Positions 49,138-62,584 of a DNA stretch of 64,000 nt are shown in pieces. How positions within the stretch are numbered: position 1 is the first letter of the stretch; the number at the start of each line of letters is the position of its first letter. The DNA comes from Ichthyophthirius multifiliis (lineage: Eukaryota > Ciliophora > Oligohymenophorea > Hymenostomatida). The notes beneath the pieces were generated by a model, which saw only the letters and a program-made list of their open reading frames with translations, searched no databases and was not told where the DNA came from. Both the position numbers and the translations under genes were made by a program. The stretch is taken from assembly GCF_000220395.1 (NCBI RefSeq), contig NW_004086040.1, forward strand, positions 62,001 through 126,000, in the 5' to 3' direction.

Positions 49138-51067
49138 ATGCGTTAAGTAACAAACCAACTTTCATAATTATTCGAAAGTTTAAGGGGTCAAACAAAGATA
49201 AATTTAACCGATTAATACATAAGTGATGATGGCGCATGTCAATTATCAAAATTTTTATAACAAAATCCCCAAATAAGCTAAATAGAATTAAAAGGCAATA
49301 ATATAACTGCTGATGGTTTTGTTGAAATTCTCGATGTTTTAAAGCATAATAATAACCTAAAAGTATTGTGTATGGAATGGAACAATATAGCTTCTGATAA
49401 TAAAGGATTAGAAGCTTTATCAACTTTTATAATGTCTAGTAAATCTATATAACATATATCCATTGCTTAGAATAAAATTAGTGGTGATTAAATAGAACTT
49501 ATATGTAATTCATTAAGAAATAACAAGATTATTCTCTCTTTAGACCTTAGATGGAACAAAATAGGTACCAAAGGTGCCCAAATGTTAAAAAATGCTCTTA
49601 TTAATAATTAAACTTTACTATACATTGATTTAGGAGGAAATAATATTAATGAAGAAACGCAAGAAGCAATAGAAAAAATCGTATAAGAAAATCTCAGAAG
49701 AAACCCCATTCCTAGAGATAGAATATTTGCATTGGCTTCTTAATAATAATCAAATATATAAAATGGAAATTCTTAATTTTAATAATAATCTTAGTTAAAT
49801 TATTAAAGTAAATAAAAAAAATTAATTATAAAATATATAATTTTATTTTTTAAAATACAGTTCCTAATTAAGAAAGAGAAACAGTACCTATGTTAAGTCA
49901 TTTAGAGAATGTTTTAGAAAAAGAAAGGGCCCATACAATTTAAATAAAATAAAGACTAGAAGCTGAATTAGAAGAGTTATAGAGAAAAGATAGAAACGAT
50001 TTAAGAACTATTTAAGAATTTGAAAATAAATGTGCAGATTTAAATAATTAAAACCGAATGCTTAAATTTGATATTGAAAGACTTAGAGAGGAATTTATTA
50101 TTATAGAAAAAAATAATATTGAATACATTAAAACACATGAAGAAAGACTAAGAAGTAATGATTTTTTAATTCATGAAATGTAAAAAAAGCATGCCAATAA
50201 TTTAGATAAAATTATTCAGGAAAACAATTTTAGGATAAGAGTATTTTTTTTCGTTGTTTTTATTTTTTTTTATTATTACTATAAATAAAGGAATTAGTTA
50301 GAGATTGGGAAGGTAGATGTAAATAATTAGAAGAAAGAGTAAGAATAGTAGAAAGTGAAGGATAGGAATTGGAATTAGAATTAAAACGTGTTTAGGAGAA
50401 AAAATTAGATTTATAAGTAAAACATGATGAAGAATTGATTGATTTAGCCTAAAGAGTTGAGGAAAATGAAAATAATAAATATATATCAAATCTAAATACA
50501 TTAGAATCTAAAATAAAAGCTATTGAAAATGGTAAAGATTATTAAATTAAAAGAAATTAAGAACTTGCTAAGTAATAAAATTTATATTTTAATTTTTTTC
50601 ATTAAAAAAAAGAGAATATGAAGAAAGAGATATTAAAGCATCTGTAGAATTAAGAGCTTTACAGGAAGAATTATAAGATTTAAAAGGACAAAATTAAGAA
50701 TTTAACTAAAAGAATAATGAATTTAAAATTTTAGCAGAAAAACTTAAGAATGATTTAGAATTAAAGACACTATTATTGAAAAAATTTAAAAAGAAATTAA
50801 TCTACTTAATGAGTAAATAGAAAACAAAAAGAATACAATAGATAATAATTAGAAAAATTAATTAATGAATAAAGACAGGAAAAATAAAACTGGGATGTTG
50901 AAAAAGATAATTAAATGGTACATATTTAAGAATTGGAAAGAACTTTAAGGAATTCTCATACAGAAAATTAAAGACTGAGATAAGAATATGTAAAACTTTC
51001 GGAAATTGTTTAGTCGAATTTAAATAAAACAGTTTATGATACGTTTGCTACTAATAATTATTTTTGA
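49138..51067 (+). CDS. LRRC45: LRRC45-like centrosomal/basal body LRR coiled-coil protein
   Basis: The first 200 residues are ribonuclease-inhibitor type leucine-rich repeats: 'QISQIELKGNNITADGF', 'NLKVLCMEWNNIAS', 'SIQHISIAQNKISGDQIE', 'IILSLDLRWNKIGTKGA' and 'LLYIDLGGNNINEETQEA'. A long coiled coil follows from about 49870, starting 'ERETVPMLSHLENVL', up to the end 'RLRQEYVKLSEIVQ' and 'NKTVYDTF', with TGA 51065-51067. N-terminal LRRs whose repeats read L.WN/L.GNN plus a C-terminal coiled coil match LRRC45. That protein is a linker component of centrosome cohesion and is found at basal bodies; in ciliates a basal-body role is the natural inference. Introns are at about 49806-49859, 50240-50289 and 50577-50612. 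The frame changes twice near 50760 and 50850 around homopolymers. Start MRQVTNQLSQLFES is the only ATG before the repeats. Confidence 0.85.
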
Positions 51068-52704
51068 AATAAAAATTATTTATATTTTATTTTTTTATAT
51101 GAAAAAATAAATAGTTTTTTATTTAATTTTTGTAGAAAAAAATATTTTTGTAATTTTAAATCATATTTTTTATAAGATTTTTTTATTTTTTGATATTAAA
51201 ATTATATACATTACTTTTTTAAATTATTTCTTTTTTTTAGTATAATATATAAATCTAGAAGAAAAAATAGGCAATAAAAATTGATTTTTTGATATCATTT
51301 TTTTGACTGAGTTTTTAAAAACAATTACAGAATATATAAAAAAATCTGTGATCAAAAATAAAATTTTAATAAACATATATAATAAAATGATGTTTCTTTT
51401 TTATATAAATATTAAATATTTGAAATTTATATTTTATTTAAATTTATGTTTATTAGTATTTAAATATAAATTTTATTTTATTTAAAGTAATATTGAATAA
51501 AAAAAAATAGTATTTCTAATTATTTATAATTTTATAAAATGTTAAGACTGTAAAATGAATTATAATATACCCAATATAGTTTTGAAAAAATAATAAATCT
51601 TAATTTTAAATTATTGAAATTGATTAAATAAGAGTATATTATATATATATATAAGATAATTTTAAAATATAATCAAATTATATAAAAATTTGCAAAAAAA
51701 ATAACCAAATTATTCTAAATATAATTTTTTTATTCAAAAAAAAAAAATATTATATTTTGATTTTGTTACGAAATTAAATTAATTTAATAAATTATAATAA
51801 TCTTATGTTTTTGTTTTTGTTTTTTTTTAATATAATATATTTCAATTAACTTTTAGTTATATTTATTTTAACAAAAAATTTATCTTATTTTATAATTGAA
51901 AAATATACTCAAAGGAATTATAATAATTTCAAATAAGATTTACAAATTAAAAAATAATAAAAAATTTATAGTTTAATAACTTTTTAATAATATTATTATA
52001 TTTTATAAAAATTATACAAATATAATATAGAATCAAAAGCCAATATACATATAATATTAATTTAATCATATTTTATTATTAAAAAAAAATCAGATAAATA
52101 TTAAAATTTATGAAATGATTTATATAAATAAAAAAGATTGAATTATAAGTCAAATTTCTTTTTAAATGAGATTTTATTAATTATGTACATAATTAATAGC
52201 TATTTATATTTTTCCTTAATAAATACAATTTTCAAAGTTATTCTTTTAATCCTATAATAATTTTAAAATTTTATTTTAATTAATATGAAAAATAATAAGT
52301 TAACTTTGCATTTTTAATAATAATATTATATATTCTTAATTTCTTGTTCCATATTAATACATTTTTTATATTCTTAATATTATGTTAAACATCCAACTTA
52401 TTATATTGTTGTTAGTTTCTATAATTAATTTTCTGAAACCATTTATTCGATATTTAATTTTTTTTTTTAATATAAATTAAATGATTTTTAGAAATTTATA
52501 TTCTTTTTTTTTTATAATATTTTTTTTTAAAAAAATATATTTATATAAATCTTTTTATGAAAATATTTAATTTTTTATAATAACATATATACTATTATTT
52601 TTTTTTAAAAAAAAATAGATAAATATATATATATTTTTTTCATCCATTCTAAAATAAAAATATATATCAAAAAAGCCGACACAAAAACTAAAAAAAAATA
52701 AAAA
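51068..52704. other. Long A+T-rich intergenic region
   Basis: About 1.6 kb with no convincing gene on either strand. Short frames (for example 51303-51485) are Ile/Lys/Phe noise. No tRNA-like fold or GC-rich island is visible. It separates LRRC45 from the BK channel gene and should hold the channel's promoter. Confidence 0.6.
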
Positions 52705-53643
52705 ATGCAAATTTCAAAAAGAAAAAATATTATATATCCTATGCCTGACGAAAGTTATAAAAAAGTATAAAATAATAAAAAAAAATACATATAAAAATAA
52801 AAATACAAAAAAAAAAAGAATTAATCTCAAATCAATCAAGATGAAGAAGAAGAAGAGGAATTAACCTCTAGCACAAATCATTTACGATTAACTATTGAAA
52901 AGTTGTTAAATGGGCAATCTGGTCGAATAATAGATTATTTAAGTGCCACAATAAGTTTCATATCATCAGCCTTATATATTCTACATACATATTTGGATTA
53001 TAGTTTCTATTGGTTGCGTTCTTTAGATTTTGTAATATTGATTTTATATATAATTGAATTTAGTGTAAAATTATTTTCAGCCCCTCATTCGATAAATTTT
53101 CTAATAAAAGCATCTTCGATAGTTGATATAATATGTATAGCTCCTATTTTTGTAATTAATAGTTACAGCGAGGATGATTTTACGTCAAAATTAATAGATG
53201 TGACTCGTGTTATTAGGTTTTTGAGAGTTGTTAATGTGATTGGAAAATATTATAAAAGCGCAGATTCTGAATTTTCGGGCGTTTCAAATCAATTTTTTGT
53301 TATTCTTACTACACTATTTACACTTATAATAGTAAGTGCAGGTCTTTTATAAATATTTGAAACTGCAGATAGGAAATAAAAATATTAAGATGATATAAAT
53401 AATTAGTGTTAGTAATTAGTTGGGTATGAGTTTCCTAATAAATAAACTACTTTTCATGAAATGATATATTTTGTAGTAGTAACTACAGCAACAGTAGGCT
53501 ATGGAGACATAACTCCGAAGTCTGAAGAAGGAAGAATTATTGTAATTATAATGATTGTAATTTTAATAGTTTTAATTCCTAAATAAACTAATGAATTAAT
53601 TAACTTAATGTGTAAAATATATATATAATAAAAAAAAATTAAA

Positions 53644-53675
<32 letters not shown>

Positions 53676-55962
53676 AATTTATAAATTTATATATACATCC
53701 ATATACACATATATATATATATTTATATAGAAATGCAAAGTAAATATGCTAGATTCAAATATTAATCAAATCCTGATACTCCTCACATTTTAGTTTGTGG
53801 TCATATAGAAGTATCTGCCCTGAAATTTTTTTGCAAGGAATTATTTCATCCAGACCATGGTGGATAGGATAAGCATGCTATTATTCTATAACATAAACCT
53901 CCATCTTAAGAAATGGAAAAATACTTACATAATCCTCAATATGAAGTCTTTTTACATTATATATAAGGAAATCCAATGCTTGAAAGAGATTTAAAAAGGA
54001 CTTCAGTTCATACTTCAAAAGCTTGTGTATTATTAACTGACAAATATATAACAGATTCTCATTCTGCAGATCATAAAAATGTGCTTACTGCGTTGGCTAT
54101 TAAGAAATTTGTCCATCATTCAACTAATGGGGATAATAATATTAGACTTTGTATATAACTTATTAAACCAGAAAGCAAAACACATTATTATTCGGCTTTA
54201 TAAAATAAATCAAACGATTTGTTAATTGTTGTAGAAGAATTTAAAATGAATCTTGTACATATATTTTTAAAAATATATTTATAAATTAATATATAGTTAG
54301 CCAAATCTTGTTTTTGTCCTGGAATTATTAGTCTATTAGGAAATCTTATATCTAGTGCAGGTGAAATAGATGATTAATATATAGAAGAAGAATGGTTAAA
54401 AGAATATATGAGAGGAATGGGTCATGAAATATACAGAACAGATTTATCATTTAAAGCATTTTTTTTTTTAAAAAAAAATATAAAAAATATAAAAAAAAAA
54501 AAGTTTGAAGGAAAAACATTTACTGAAATAGCTGCTACTATCTATACTGAATATAATGGTATTTTATTTGGTATAGAATTAGATGTAGGAGGATAAACTA
54601 TCATTAGATTAAATCCTGGACATTATGTTATTCCTAATACTCTAGAAAATAATGTCAAAGTATATATTATTTGTGAAGATAAGAAAGTAGCAGATTAAGT
54701 TGCTACTTATGGGATGTAACATGAAGAAATTTTATATTATAATCAAATGCATAATTAGAAACAGAAGAAAAAAAAAAAAATTAAAATAATAATTAAATTG
54801 ATGTATCTAAATTAATTAATTTTGATATTGATGATAAAAATAATGTAATTTTTATATGAATTTATTATATTTATTATATAAAATATAAAGTAATTATTTG
54901 ATGAAGATATTGATTCTACAGAAAGTGATTATGTATTATTATAAGATTCTGTATAATTAATTAATGTTACTTTAATAAGTATTAAAGATTCTACTAAAGT
55001 TACAAATCATATAGTCTTATGTGGAATCCATCCGTCTATTTATTATTTTATATTACCATTAAGAGCTAAATATTTAAAAGAATATTAATATATAGTTATA
55101 TTATCAGAAGAATAGCCAACTAAAATATGGAATGATATAAATAGGTTCCCTAAAATAATATTTATAAAAGTAAAAAAAAATAAAAATAAAAATAAAAATA
55201 ATAAAAAAAATAAAAAAAATATATATTAAAAAAAAAGGGTTCTCCGTTAAAACATGAAGATTTAATGAGAGCAAATATAAATTTTGCAGATAAAGCTGTA
55301 ATATTTAGTAAAGAAGTAAATAAATTAAATAAAGAAATAGATGAAATGATTGATTCTGAAAGTATTTTTATATTCAAGGCTATATAAAAGATTAATTAAA
55401 ATGTATAAATAATGATTGAGATGGTTTATGCTTCTAACGCAATTTTCGTCCAAAAAAAATCATTGATTAATCATTCAAATAGTTAGTTAAAAACAGAACT
55501 TATTCCTCTATATGCTGCTGGATAAATATATGTTTCACCTATTATTGATACTCTTACGTGTTAAACATATTATAATCCTCATATTTTAACTATACTTTAG
55601 TAAATTTTGACTGGAGATAAATCTTCTTCAGCGGTTATTAGAGCTATTTGTGATCATGCGGATTTACATTAATCCAATTTATGGTAAATACCTGTTCCTG
55701 AAGATTATTTTAACAAAACTTTTGGTTAATTGTTTCATTACTTGGCAACAGAGAAATGTTTGGTGGCTATCGGATTATATAGATTAGCTGGAAGTTTAGA
55801 TAATTCTTTTGCTTATACGTATACTAATCCAAAAGAAAATGTATATTTTATAAAAAAATAATGTATAAAAATTAAAAAAATAAGACAAAAATTACACATA
55901 GGGATAAAGTATTTGTTTTAGGACATACAATATCTCAAGAATTATGTATTTTTTATATTTGA
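52705..55962 (+). CDS. BK (Slo-type) potassium channel alpha subunit
   Basis: This is a membrane K+ channel opened by voltage and intracellular ligand (Ca2+ in animal BK). After a basic/acidic N-terminus (MQISKRKNIIYPMPDE) come S1-S4, with S4 'VTRVIRFLRVVNVIGKYY' (about 53200). S5 and a P-loop 'MIYFVVVTTATVGYGDITPK' carry the GYG filter (about 53460-53520), followed by S6. Cytosolic RCK1 begins 'HILVCGHIEVSALKFF' (about 53790). The BK-family segment 'FCPGIISLLGNLI' and 'EWLKEYMRGMGHEIY' (about 54315-54440) follows, and then RCK2 'NHIVLCGIHPSIYYFI' (about 55005) through 'LTILQQILTGDKSSSAV' (about 55580). A TA-rich intron (about 53612-53731) lies after S6; others are at about 54254-54298, 54470-54507, 54845-54891, 55170-55236 and 55840-55882. 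I saw no obvious Asp-rich calcium bowl. The stop could be TGA 55960-55962, or the gene could continue through one more exon to about 56140. Ciliate genomes are rich in such channels. Confidence 0.9.
53617..53731. repeat. TA microsatellite in BK channel intron
   Basis: Alternating TA tracts fill most of the intron that separates the channel's S6 helix from its RCK1 domain. Confidence 0.85.
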
Positions 55963-57268
55963 TAAAAGTTATATAATAAAAAATATTAAAAGTAAGTGTA
56001 GATTAAAATTAAGATAGTAATATAGATTAAGATAATAAAACAAAAAATATTTAAGAAAGTTTTAATGATGTATTTTTAAAAAAAAAATTTAAACAATTTT
56101 ATAAATAAAAATAAGTTAAGAAAATTGGAGACAGCATTTGTTAAATAATAAAATAGAAAAATTAATAAATAGACAATATAAAATAATATAAATAATATTT
56201 ATAAATTAGATTTAGAAAATTTAAATAATAGTAAATAAAATAATTAAAAATAAAAAAATATATAATATAAAAAAATTATAATATATAAAATATATAAATT
56301 AAATGTAATAAATATATATATATATATTTATATATATATTTATTTATATATATGTATATAATAGACTCATGTACATACAAATTGTTTGATTAAGTTAATT
56401 ATTAAGTTTAGAAATTGAAAAATTAATTAATTAAAATTAAATAACATGTCGATTAATAAGTTAATTTAATTATAAAATTTAAAAATAACTTTTTTTTATA
56501 TATATATTGTGAAATAGAATGTAGATATTTAAGAAAAAATAAAGTCTGCTGTAAGATAGGAAATTGCTGCTTTAATAAATTGAATAATATATAAAATATA
56601 TATTTTTTTTGTATATTATTATTTTATATTAAAAAAAATAATTATTTATTTATATAAAATTTATTACAATTATTTTTCTAATATTTTTATTTAATTTTAT
56701 TTAACTTTATTTTTTATTAATTAATAATAAAAATTATATTTTCTTTTATTTTTATATAAGACTTTTTTAATTAATAAAAGCTTAAGGATTTTTTAAAATT
56801 ATAATAGATTAATATATTTATAATAAAATAATATTAATTTTTTTGTTATTTATTATCACTAATATTAAAATTTAAAAATAATTAATTGTAAATCTTTAAT
56901 TATTATTAATTATTATATATATGTATTAAAATAAAAATTTTTATAATAATTTAAATAAAATTAATTTTTAAATTTATTTTTTTTAAAATTGTCTTATTAA
57001 TTTTTATGTACGATAAGAATTTTTTAAAATTTTTAAAAATTAAACAATTAAATACTATATTTTATATTTGAAGTTTATATATATTTAACTTTTAAAATTA
57101 AAATAAAAAACAATTAAAAATCATATTTTTCTTAAAAATATATAAAAATTAATTGTATAAAATAAAAATAAATATTTATAAATGTAATATACAACAATAA
57201 ATAATTACAAAATAATAAATAAATTTATATATAAAGATAAAAAAAATATAAAAATAAAAAAAATATTT
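55963..57268. other. A+T-rich intergenic region, possible BK 3' exon at its start
   Basis: Positions 55980-56140 translate to Asp/Gln/Lys-rich sequence ('DSNIDQDNKTKNIQES') that could be a last exon or a frame-shifted tail of the BK channel. Beyond that there are TA repeats (56308-56362) and A/T noise with no gene on either strand. Confidence 0.5.
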
Positions 57269-58161
57269 ATGAACATCTTAAAATTCACAAACAACCAAAA
57301 AAATGAAAATCAAGACTAAAATAACGCCATAAACTAATAATAAGAAAATGTAATCTCTCTAAATAAATTCGCAAAAATACGAAAACTTGGATAATCTGAA
57401 TACTCAGAACTCTTTTTAGTTTATTGTAAAACAACCTAAAAGAAATGTTTACTAAAAACAATATATAATGAAAAAACTCAAAATTACATAAATGAAATTA
57501 AGTATCTAAAACTCTTAGAAGGAAATCCATATTGTATATAACTTATAAACAGCTAAATAAATTCTAATAATAATGACTTTCACATATTAATAATGAAATA
57601 TTTCAAAGGTGTAAGTCTATTAAATTTTGTTGAAAATAATAATATATTAGAAGATGTATAAATAAAGCTAATTTTTCATTTTATAATAGAAGCTATAAAT
57701 TCCATTCATGAAATTAATATAGCCCATTTAGCTTTAAGATTAGAAAATATATACATAAAAGAAAAAAGGAATATAACATTAGGAGACTTTAGTTATAGTA
57801 TTAAATTCTAAAATTCAAATGATAAAAGTGAAAACTATAATATTTAAATAAGTCCTTAATATTCTTTACCTGAAATAAAAAAAGGCTTCCTTATTCTCCT
57901 GTATAATAGGATATTTATTCTGCTGGGATAATACTGTATTTTCTTTATACTAAGGAATTTCCATTTCTAAATAATGAATAGTATATTTTATTTGAAAGTA
58001 ATTAGGAATTGTTCTGGAAATAAAAGTTAAAAATACTCAAAATGAAGTTTTAAAAAAGTTTTGATTTAAACTTTACTGATTTATTTATTCATATGGTACA
58101 TCCGAAAAGTGAATAAAGATTCACTATTTAATAAATTAAATCTCATAAATGGTATATGTGA
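57269..58161 (+). CDS. Protein kinase-like protein lacking catalytic Asp (pseudokinase)
   Basis: The kinase fold is clear. The N-lobe reads 'FAKIRKLGQSEYSELFLVY', with the ATP-anchoring lysine in 'CLLKTIY' and the glutamate helix 'NEIKYLKLLEGNPY'. Next come the hinge 'FHILIMKYFKGVSLLNF', the catalytic-loop segment 'INIAHLALRLENIYI' (about 57715-57755), the DFG position 'LGDFSYS' (about 57780-57800), 'QDIYSAGIILYFLY' and the final helix 'HPKSEQRFTIQQIKSHKW'. The HRDLKPEN sequence is replaced by HLALRLEN, so the catalytic base Asp is Ala. The metal-binding Asp of DFG is kept (DFS). It may bind nucleotide but is unlikely to phosphorylate. No intron is seen. A one-base frame change near 57886, after 'PEIKKG', is needed to join both lobes. 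Start MNILKFTNNQKNENQ; stop TGA 58159-58161. Confidence 0.82.
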
Positions 58162-59353
58162 ATATTAGGAATTTCATTTATTATTTTAATCACATATATT
58201 ATCATATATATAATATTATAAAATAGAAATATTTAAAACTTTTTCTCTTTTAAAACTAAATAAATTTTAATATTTTTTTTTTTTTGAAACTTAATTTAAT
58301 TACTTTATATTTAATATGTTTTTATCAAAAATTTTTAATTTATTTGAACTTTTAAGTTTTATTTAGAATATCTATGCAGTATAATTTTATATTTTATTAA
58401 TGATATAAACTCTATTTCTTTATTTTTAAAATTTATTATAAGTTAAAAATAATAAATTATCATATATTAAAAAATAAAACAAACACTGATTTAATAATAT
58501 TTAATTTTATTTTATTTGTGATTTCTTTGATTAAATAAAATTGTTTTAAATATTTTTTTTTTAATATTATTAATAAAAAATAGTTTTATAGTATATTTTT
58601 ATTTTATTTACTAATTTTAATATGATAATTATTTTATTTAATAAAAAATTATTTTAAATTAATATAAAGTTAAAAAATTTTATCTTTTAAAAAAATAGAA
58701 ATTCAGGTATATATTTATATATTTTATAAAATTATTATGTAAAAATTAATTTAATGTATATTATATTCATTTAATTATTTATTTTCGTCTCTAAAAAATA
58801 AATAAATTAATACTATTAAAATATATGATAATTAAATTAATATTTTATAAAAATAAAATTATATTAATAATATAAATTCGATATATATAAATAAATTAAA
58901 TATATTTTTATTAATATAAATAATATAAAATATTAGTATTTTTTAAAAAAAAATTAACAAATTTTTTATAGAAAATATTATTATTTATTTGACTTAACTT
59001 TTATATTAAAAAACAAATTATTTATAATAAACATAGTAATATTTTTATTAAATATTTTTCTAATTATTTATTTCATTAAATAATTAATATTATATAATAT
59101 AATTTTTTAATTCAATTTAATATTTAATAATTTTGGATATCTTTATTCTGTCTTTAATTATACAAAATGGATCTATGATTTATTTACTTTTTTTGATATA
59201 TTTAAAAAGTTTTATTATTTTTTAGCAAATCATATGTATAAATAAAAAAATAAACCTAATTAATCGGATAATTAATCTATAAATTTTGCCTTTTTATATA
59301 TTTTATGTATAAATAATATAATATTTTACTTAATATTTTAATTTATATTTTAA
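58162..59353. other. Long A+T-rich intergenic region
   Basis: About 1.2 kb without a recognisable gene. It is nearly all A and T with almost no C or G. The 3' ends of the kinase-like gene (+) and the Gln-rich gene (-) converge on it. Confidence 0.6.
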
Positions 59354-60580
59354 TCAATATGTTATGAATAATATCTGGTAGGAGTTGACTATTTACTATT
59401 TACTAATAATTAAAATAAAACTTATTTATCTTAATTATTTATAGTATAAGCTTAATATTATTGGTTTTAAATTTTTTTTAAATATTATTCTAATTTATAT
59501 ATAAATATAATAATTAAAATAATATGCTTTATTAAAACTACTTAATTAATCGCTTTAAAATTATTTTGTATAATACTAATTTTTTTTAAAAAAATAAAAT
59601 AAAATATTAATTTGAAAAAAATTGTTTGAGTTATAAAATTTAATATTAATAAATTAAACAATATTCTACTTATATTTCAAACATTATATTTAAGGAGGAT
59701 TTATTTATTATTATTTACAATAGTTTAACCTGTTTACTTCATGAAAACTTGATTTAGGCACATAGTTATTATCTTTTCTTCTTTTTTATATAATTTAATA
59801 CGAAATATTTTTGTTATTGATATTATTATTAATAATAATTTATTAACATTTTTTTTATTGTTAATTAAAATTATCATTAAAATAATTTTTAATTTATTTT
59901 TATAATCTTTCTTTACTATCTTATGATTTTAATAATTATTATTATTATAATTAATTATTTTTATTATCTTTATATTTTATATATTAATTTTTTATTTAAT
60001 CTAATAATTATTTATCATCTATTTATTATATTTATATTTATTAAACTTATTTTGGTGTATGATATTAGTATTATTAATATTCTTATTAAGTATTAGTTTA
60101 TTTCTATTCTTCAGATAAACAATCGTCAAGGAAGTTATTTTATTATTGTTTGAAAATTTCTTAGTATTATTTACTACCAGTTTAAAGATTATTTATTTAT
60201 TATCTATTTTATTCTGAATTAAATTGTTAGAAATTCAAATTATTTTTTTACTGCATATTTTATTTTTATATATTTTCACTTTTTTCTTTTGATTCGCTTT
60301 ACACAATATCTTATGTTTTTTAGACTTTTTTATTACATTAAGCTATTTTTTGTTTAAAATAGTCACCAAGAATATTAAATTTTCTTTTTTATTCTTCATC
60401 GAAAAACTCATAGCTTATTTCTTTTATTTAAATACTATTATCCAATATATTTTGCTATTTTATTTTGGATTCCTAAAATATTAATTAAGATAATTTTTAG
60501 CTTTATTCTAATGCTTTATCTATTTAATTTATAAATTATATGTTATCATCAAAATCATAATATTAATTTTTTTATTCCAT
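59354..60580 (-). CDS. Gln/Asn-rich coiled-coil protein of unknown function
   Basis: On the minus strand the sequence starts MEQKNQYYDFDDNIQFINQI and stays open. The composition is clearly protein-like to about 59740: 'DKALEQSQKLSQLIFQESK', 'EISYEFFDEEQKRKFNILGD', 'NNFLDDCLSEEQKQTN', 'QYHTPKQVQQIQIQQIDD', 'DSKERLQKQIKNYFND' and 'RRKDNNYVPKSSFHEVNR'. About a quarter of the residues are Gln, mostly coded by TAA/TAG. The first in-frame TGA is at 59356-59354, but sequence after VNR looks like A/T noise, so the true end may be near 59740 behind an unseen frame error. The protein is hydrophilic, probably coiled coil, with no known domain and no intron seen. Confidence 0.6.
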
Positions 60581-60888
60581 TTTTGTTCGTTTGTAGAAAT
60601 TAAGAATTTAATATTATAAAAATATAATAAATATTTATATTATATACGTATATCGTATTTATATATTTAATTAAATATTTTATAAAGAAAAAAATATATA
60701 TATGATATTTTATATAGTATTTATAAAATTAATAAAGTCTAAAAAAATAATTCTTATTTAAAAGCTAAATTAAATAGAAAACAAATAAATGATCAATAAA
60801 TAAAATAATCAAGTAAATAAAAAAAAAAAAAACAAAATAAATATAGATATAAAATTAAAATAAAATAAAAAAATAAAAAAAAATAAAC
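60581..60888. other. Divergent promoter region
   Basis: About 310 bases between the Gln-rich gene (-) and NOP56 (+). It is A/T only, very A-rich just before the NOP56 ATG. No specific motif is recognised. Confidence 0.55.
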
Positions 60889-62584
60889 ATGGTATTATAT
60901 TTAATAAACGAAAGTGCCATAGGATTTTCATTATTTGAAGTCAAAGAATTTGATGAAGCTTCAGCTAAATTGAAACAAGTCTAAAAGCAAATATAAAATC
61001 TTGCTTCATTTAATTAAATGTGCAGATTAAAAGTAAAAAATAATTTATATAAAAAAAAAAATACATAAAAATAAATTTAATTAAAAATTAAAGGCATTTT
61101 ATGCATTTCCAAATGCCGAAACTGCCAGAAATAATGCTTAAAATATTGGTCTCGGAGAATTAACTGAAGAACTTAAAACTTTTATTGAAGAAAATGTGCC
61201 TAAAACCAAGAAAAAAAATAAAGTTTAACTCGCAGTTATGGACTTGAAACTAGCTTAAAAAGTAACTGATTAACTCTAGTATGAATGTATTACTAGTGAT
61301 GTAATATTCGAATTATTTAGAGGAATAAGAGCTAATTTAACATAAATTTTAAAAAACGAAGGTAAATTATATTTATAAAAAAAATTAAAAAAAAAAAAAA
61401 AATTACAAGATTTCAAAGAAGAGGATTTAGTAAAAGCCCAATTAGGTTTAGCCCATAGTTGGAGCAGAAACAGAATCTAATTCGATGTAAAAAGATAAGA
61501 TAAACCAATTATTAATTGCATTGCAGTTCTTGAATAACTAGATAAGGACATTAACACTCTTTGTATGAGAATAAGAGAATGGTACGGATGGCATTTCCCT
61601 GAACTTAGTAAAATTGTTACTGATAATGAAATTTATACACGTTTAGTTTAATTAATTGGGGTAAAAATATTATATTTGTATATATATTTATATTTTTTAT
61701 TATAGCATAAATCTAATGCTAATGATGCTAATATTACATAAATAGAAGAAATTGTTATTGATGGAGATATTGCATAATAAGTTGTTGATTCATCTAAATC
61801 TTCTATGGGTTAAGATTTATCAGAAATGGATAACGTAAAAAATAAAAAATTATTTAAATATATAAAAAAAAGACATGTCTTAATGAATTAAGTGGTAAAA
61901 TTATCAAGTTAATCGAATTTAGAAAAGGAATATAAGGATATTTAAAAAGCAGAATGGATAATGTAGCTCCTAACTTAACTGGATTAATTGGCGAATAATT
62001 GGGTGCCAAGTTAATTGCTCACTCTGGTGGTTTGAGTAATTTGGTTAAATACCCAGCTTCTACTATTTAAATTTTGGGAGCTGAAAAAGCTTTGTTTTAG
62101 GCTCTTAAAAAAAAAGCTAATACTCCTAAATATGGTTTATTGTATCATTCTTCCTTCATTCAAAAGGCTAATGGAAAAGATAAAGGAAAAATTTCTAGAT
62201 ACTTAGCTAATAAATGTTCTTTGGCTTCTAGATTAGATTATTTCTTAATATAGGTATATTTATATATATAATATTTTAATATTTTTTTTATAGCCTACTA
62301 ATAAATTTGGTGATAAAATGAAAGATCAAATTGAAGATAGACTCACATTTTTAACTTCTGGTGGATAAACTAAAAAAAATGATGATGTTATGAATCAAGT
62401 ACTTTAAGAATTAAAAGATGAAAACCTTTATGTTGAAAATATCGATGATTTGGGAAAAAAGAAAAGCAAAAAAGATAAGTAATTAAAAAAGAAATCTAAA
62501 GTCAAAGTTCAAGAACTTGAAGAAGAAATCGAACAAGAATAACCTGAAAAGAAAAAAAAAAAGAAAAAAAATAAATCTGAATGA
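60889..62584 (+). CDS. NOP56: NOP56, box C/D snoRNP core protein
   Basis: NOP56 is a core subunit of box C/D snoRNPs that 2'-O-methylate rRNA, acting in the nucleolus. The protein starts [20 protein letters not shown]. It carries the NOP5 N-terminal domain, '[16 protein letters not shown]', '[20 protein letters not shown]' and '[13 protein letters not shown]' (about 61540-61640). The Nop domain follows: '[20 protein letters not shown]', '[18 protein letters not shown]', '[16 protein letters not shown]', '[15 protein letters not shown]' and '[19 protein letters not shown]' (about 61950-62250). '[20 protein letters not shown]' and 'RYLANKCS' point to NOP56 rather than NOP58. A Lys/Glu-rich tail ([14 protein letters not shown]) ends at TGA 62582-62584. 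Introns are at about 61031-61091, 61362-61408, 61661-61705, 61837-61872 and 62252-62293. It is one of the best-conserved genes here, with frame consistent exon to exon. Confidence 0.97.

Noticed and set aside
53976-54158. Separate small protein inside the BK region
   Set aside because: It is the RCK1 part of the BK channel; flanking codons TAA/TAG are glutamine.
58162-59353. Centromere-like or origin-like A/T block
   Set aside because: It is not distinguishable from other intergenic DNA in this window; ciliate macronuclear chromosomes lack centromeres.
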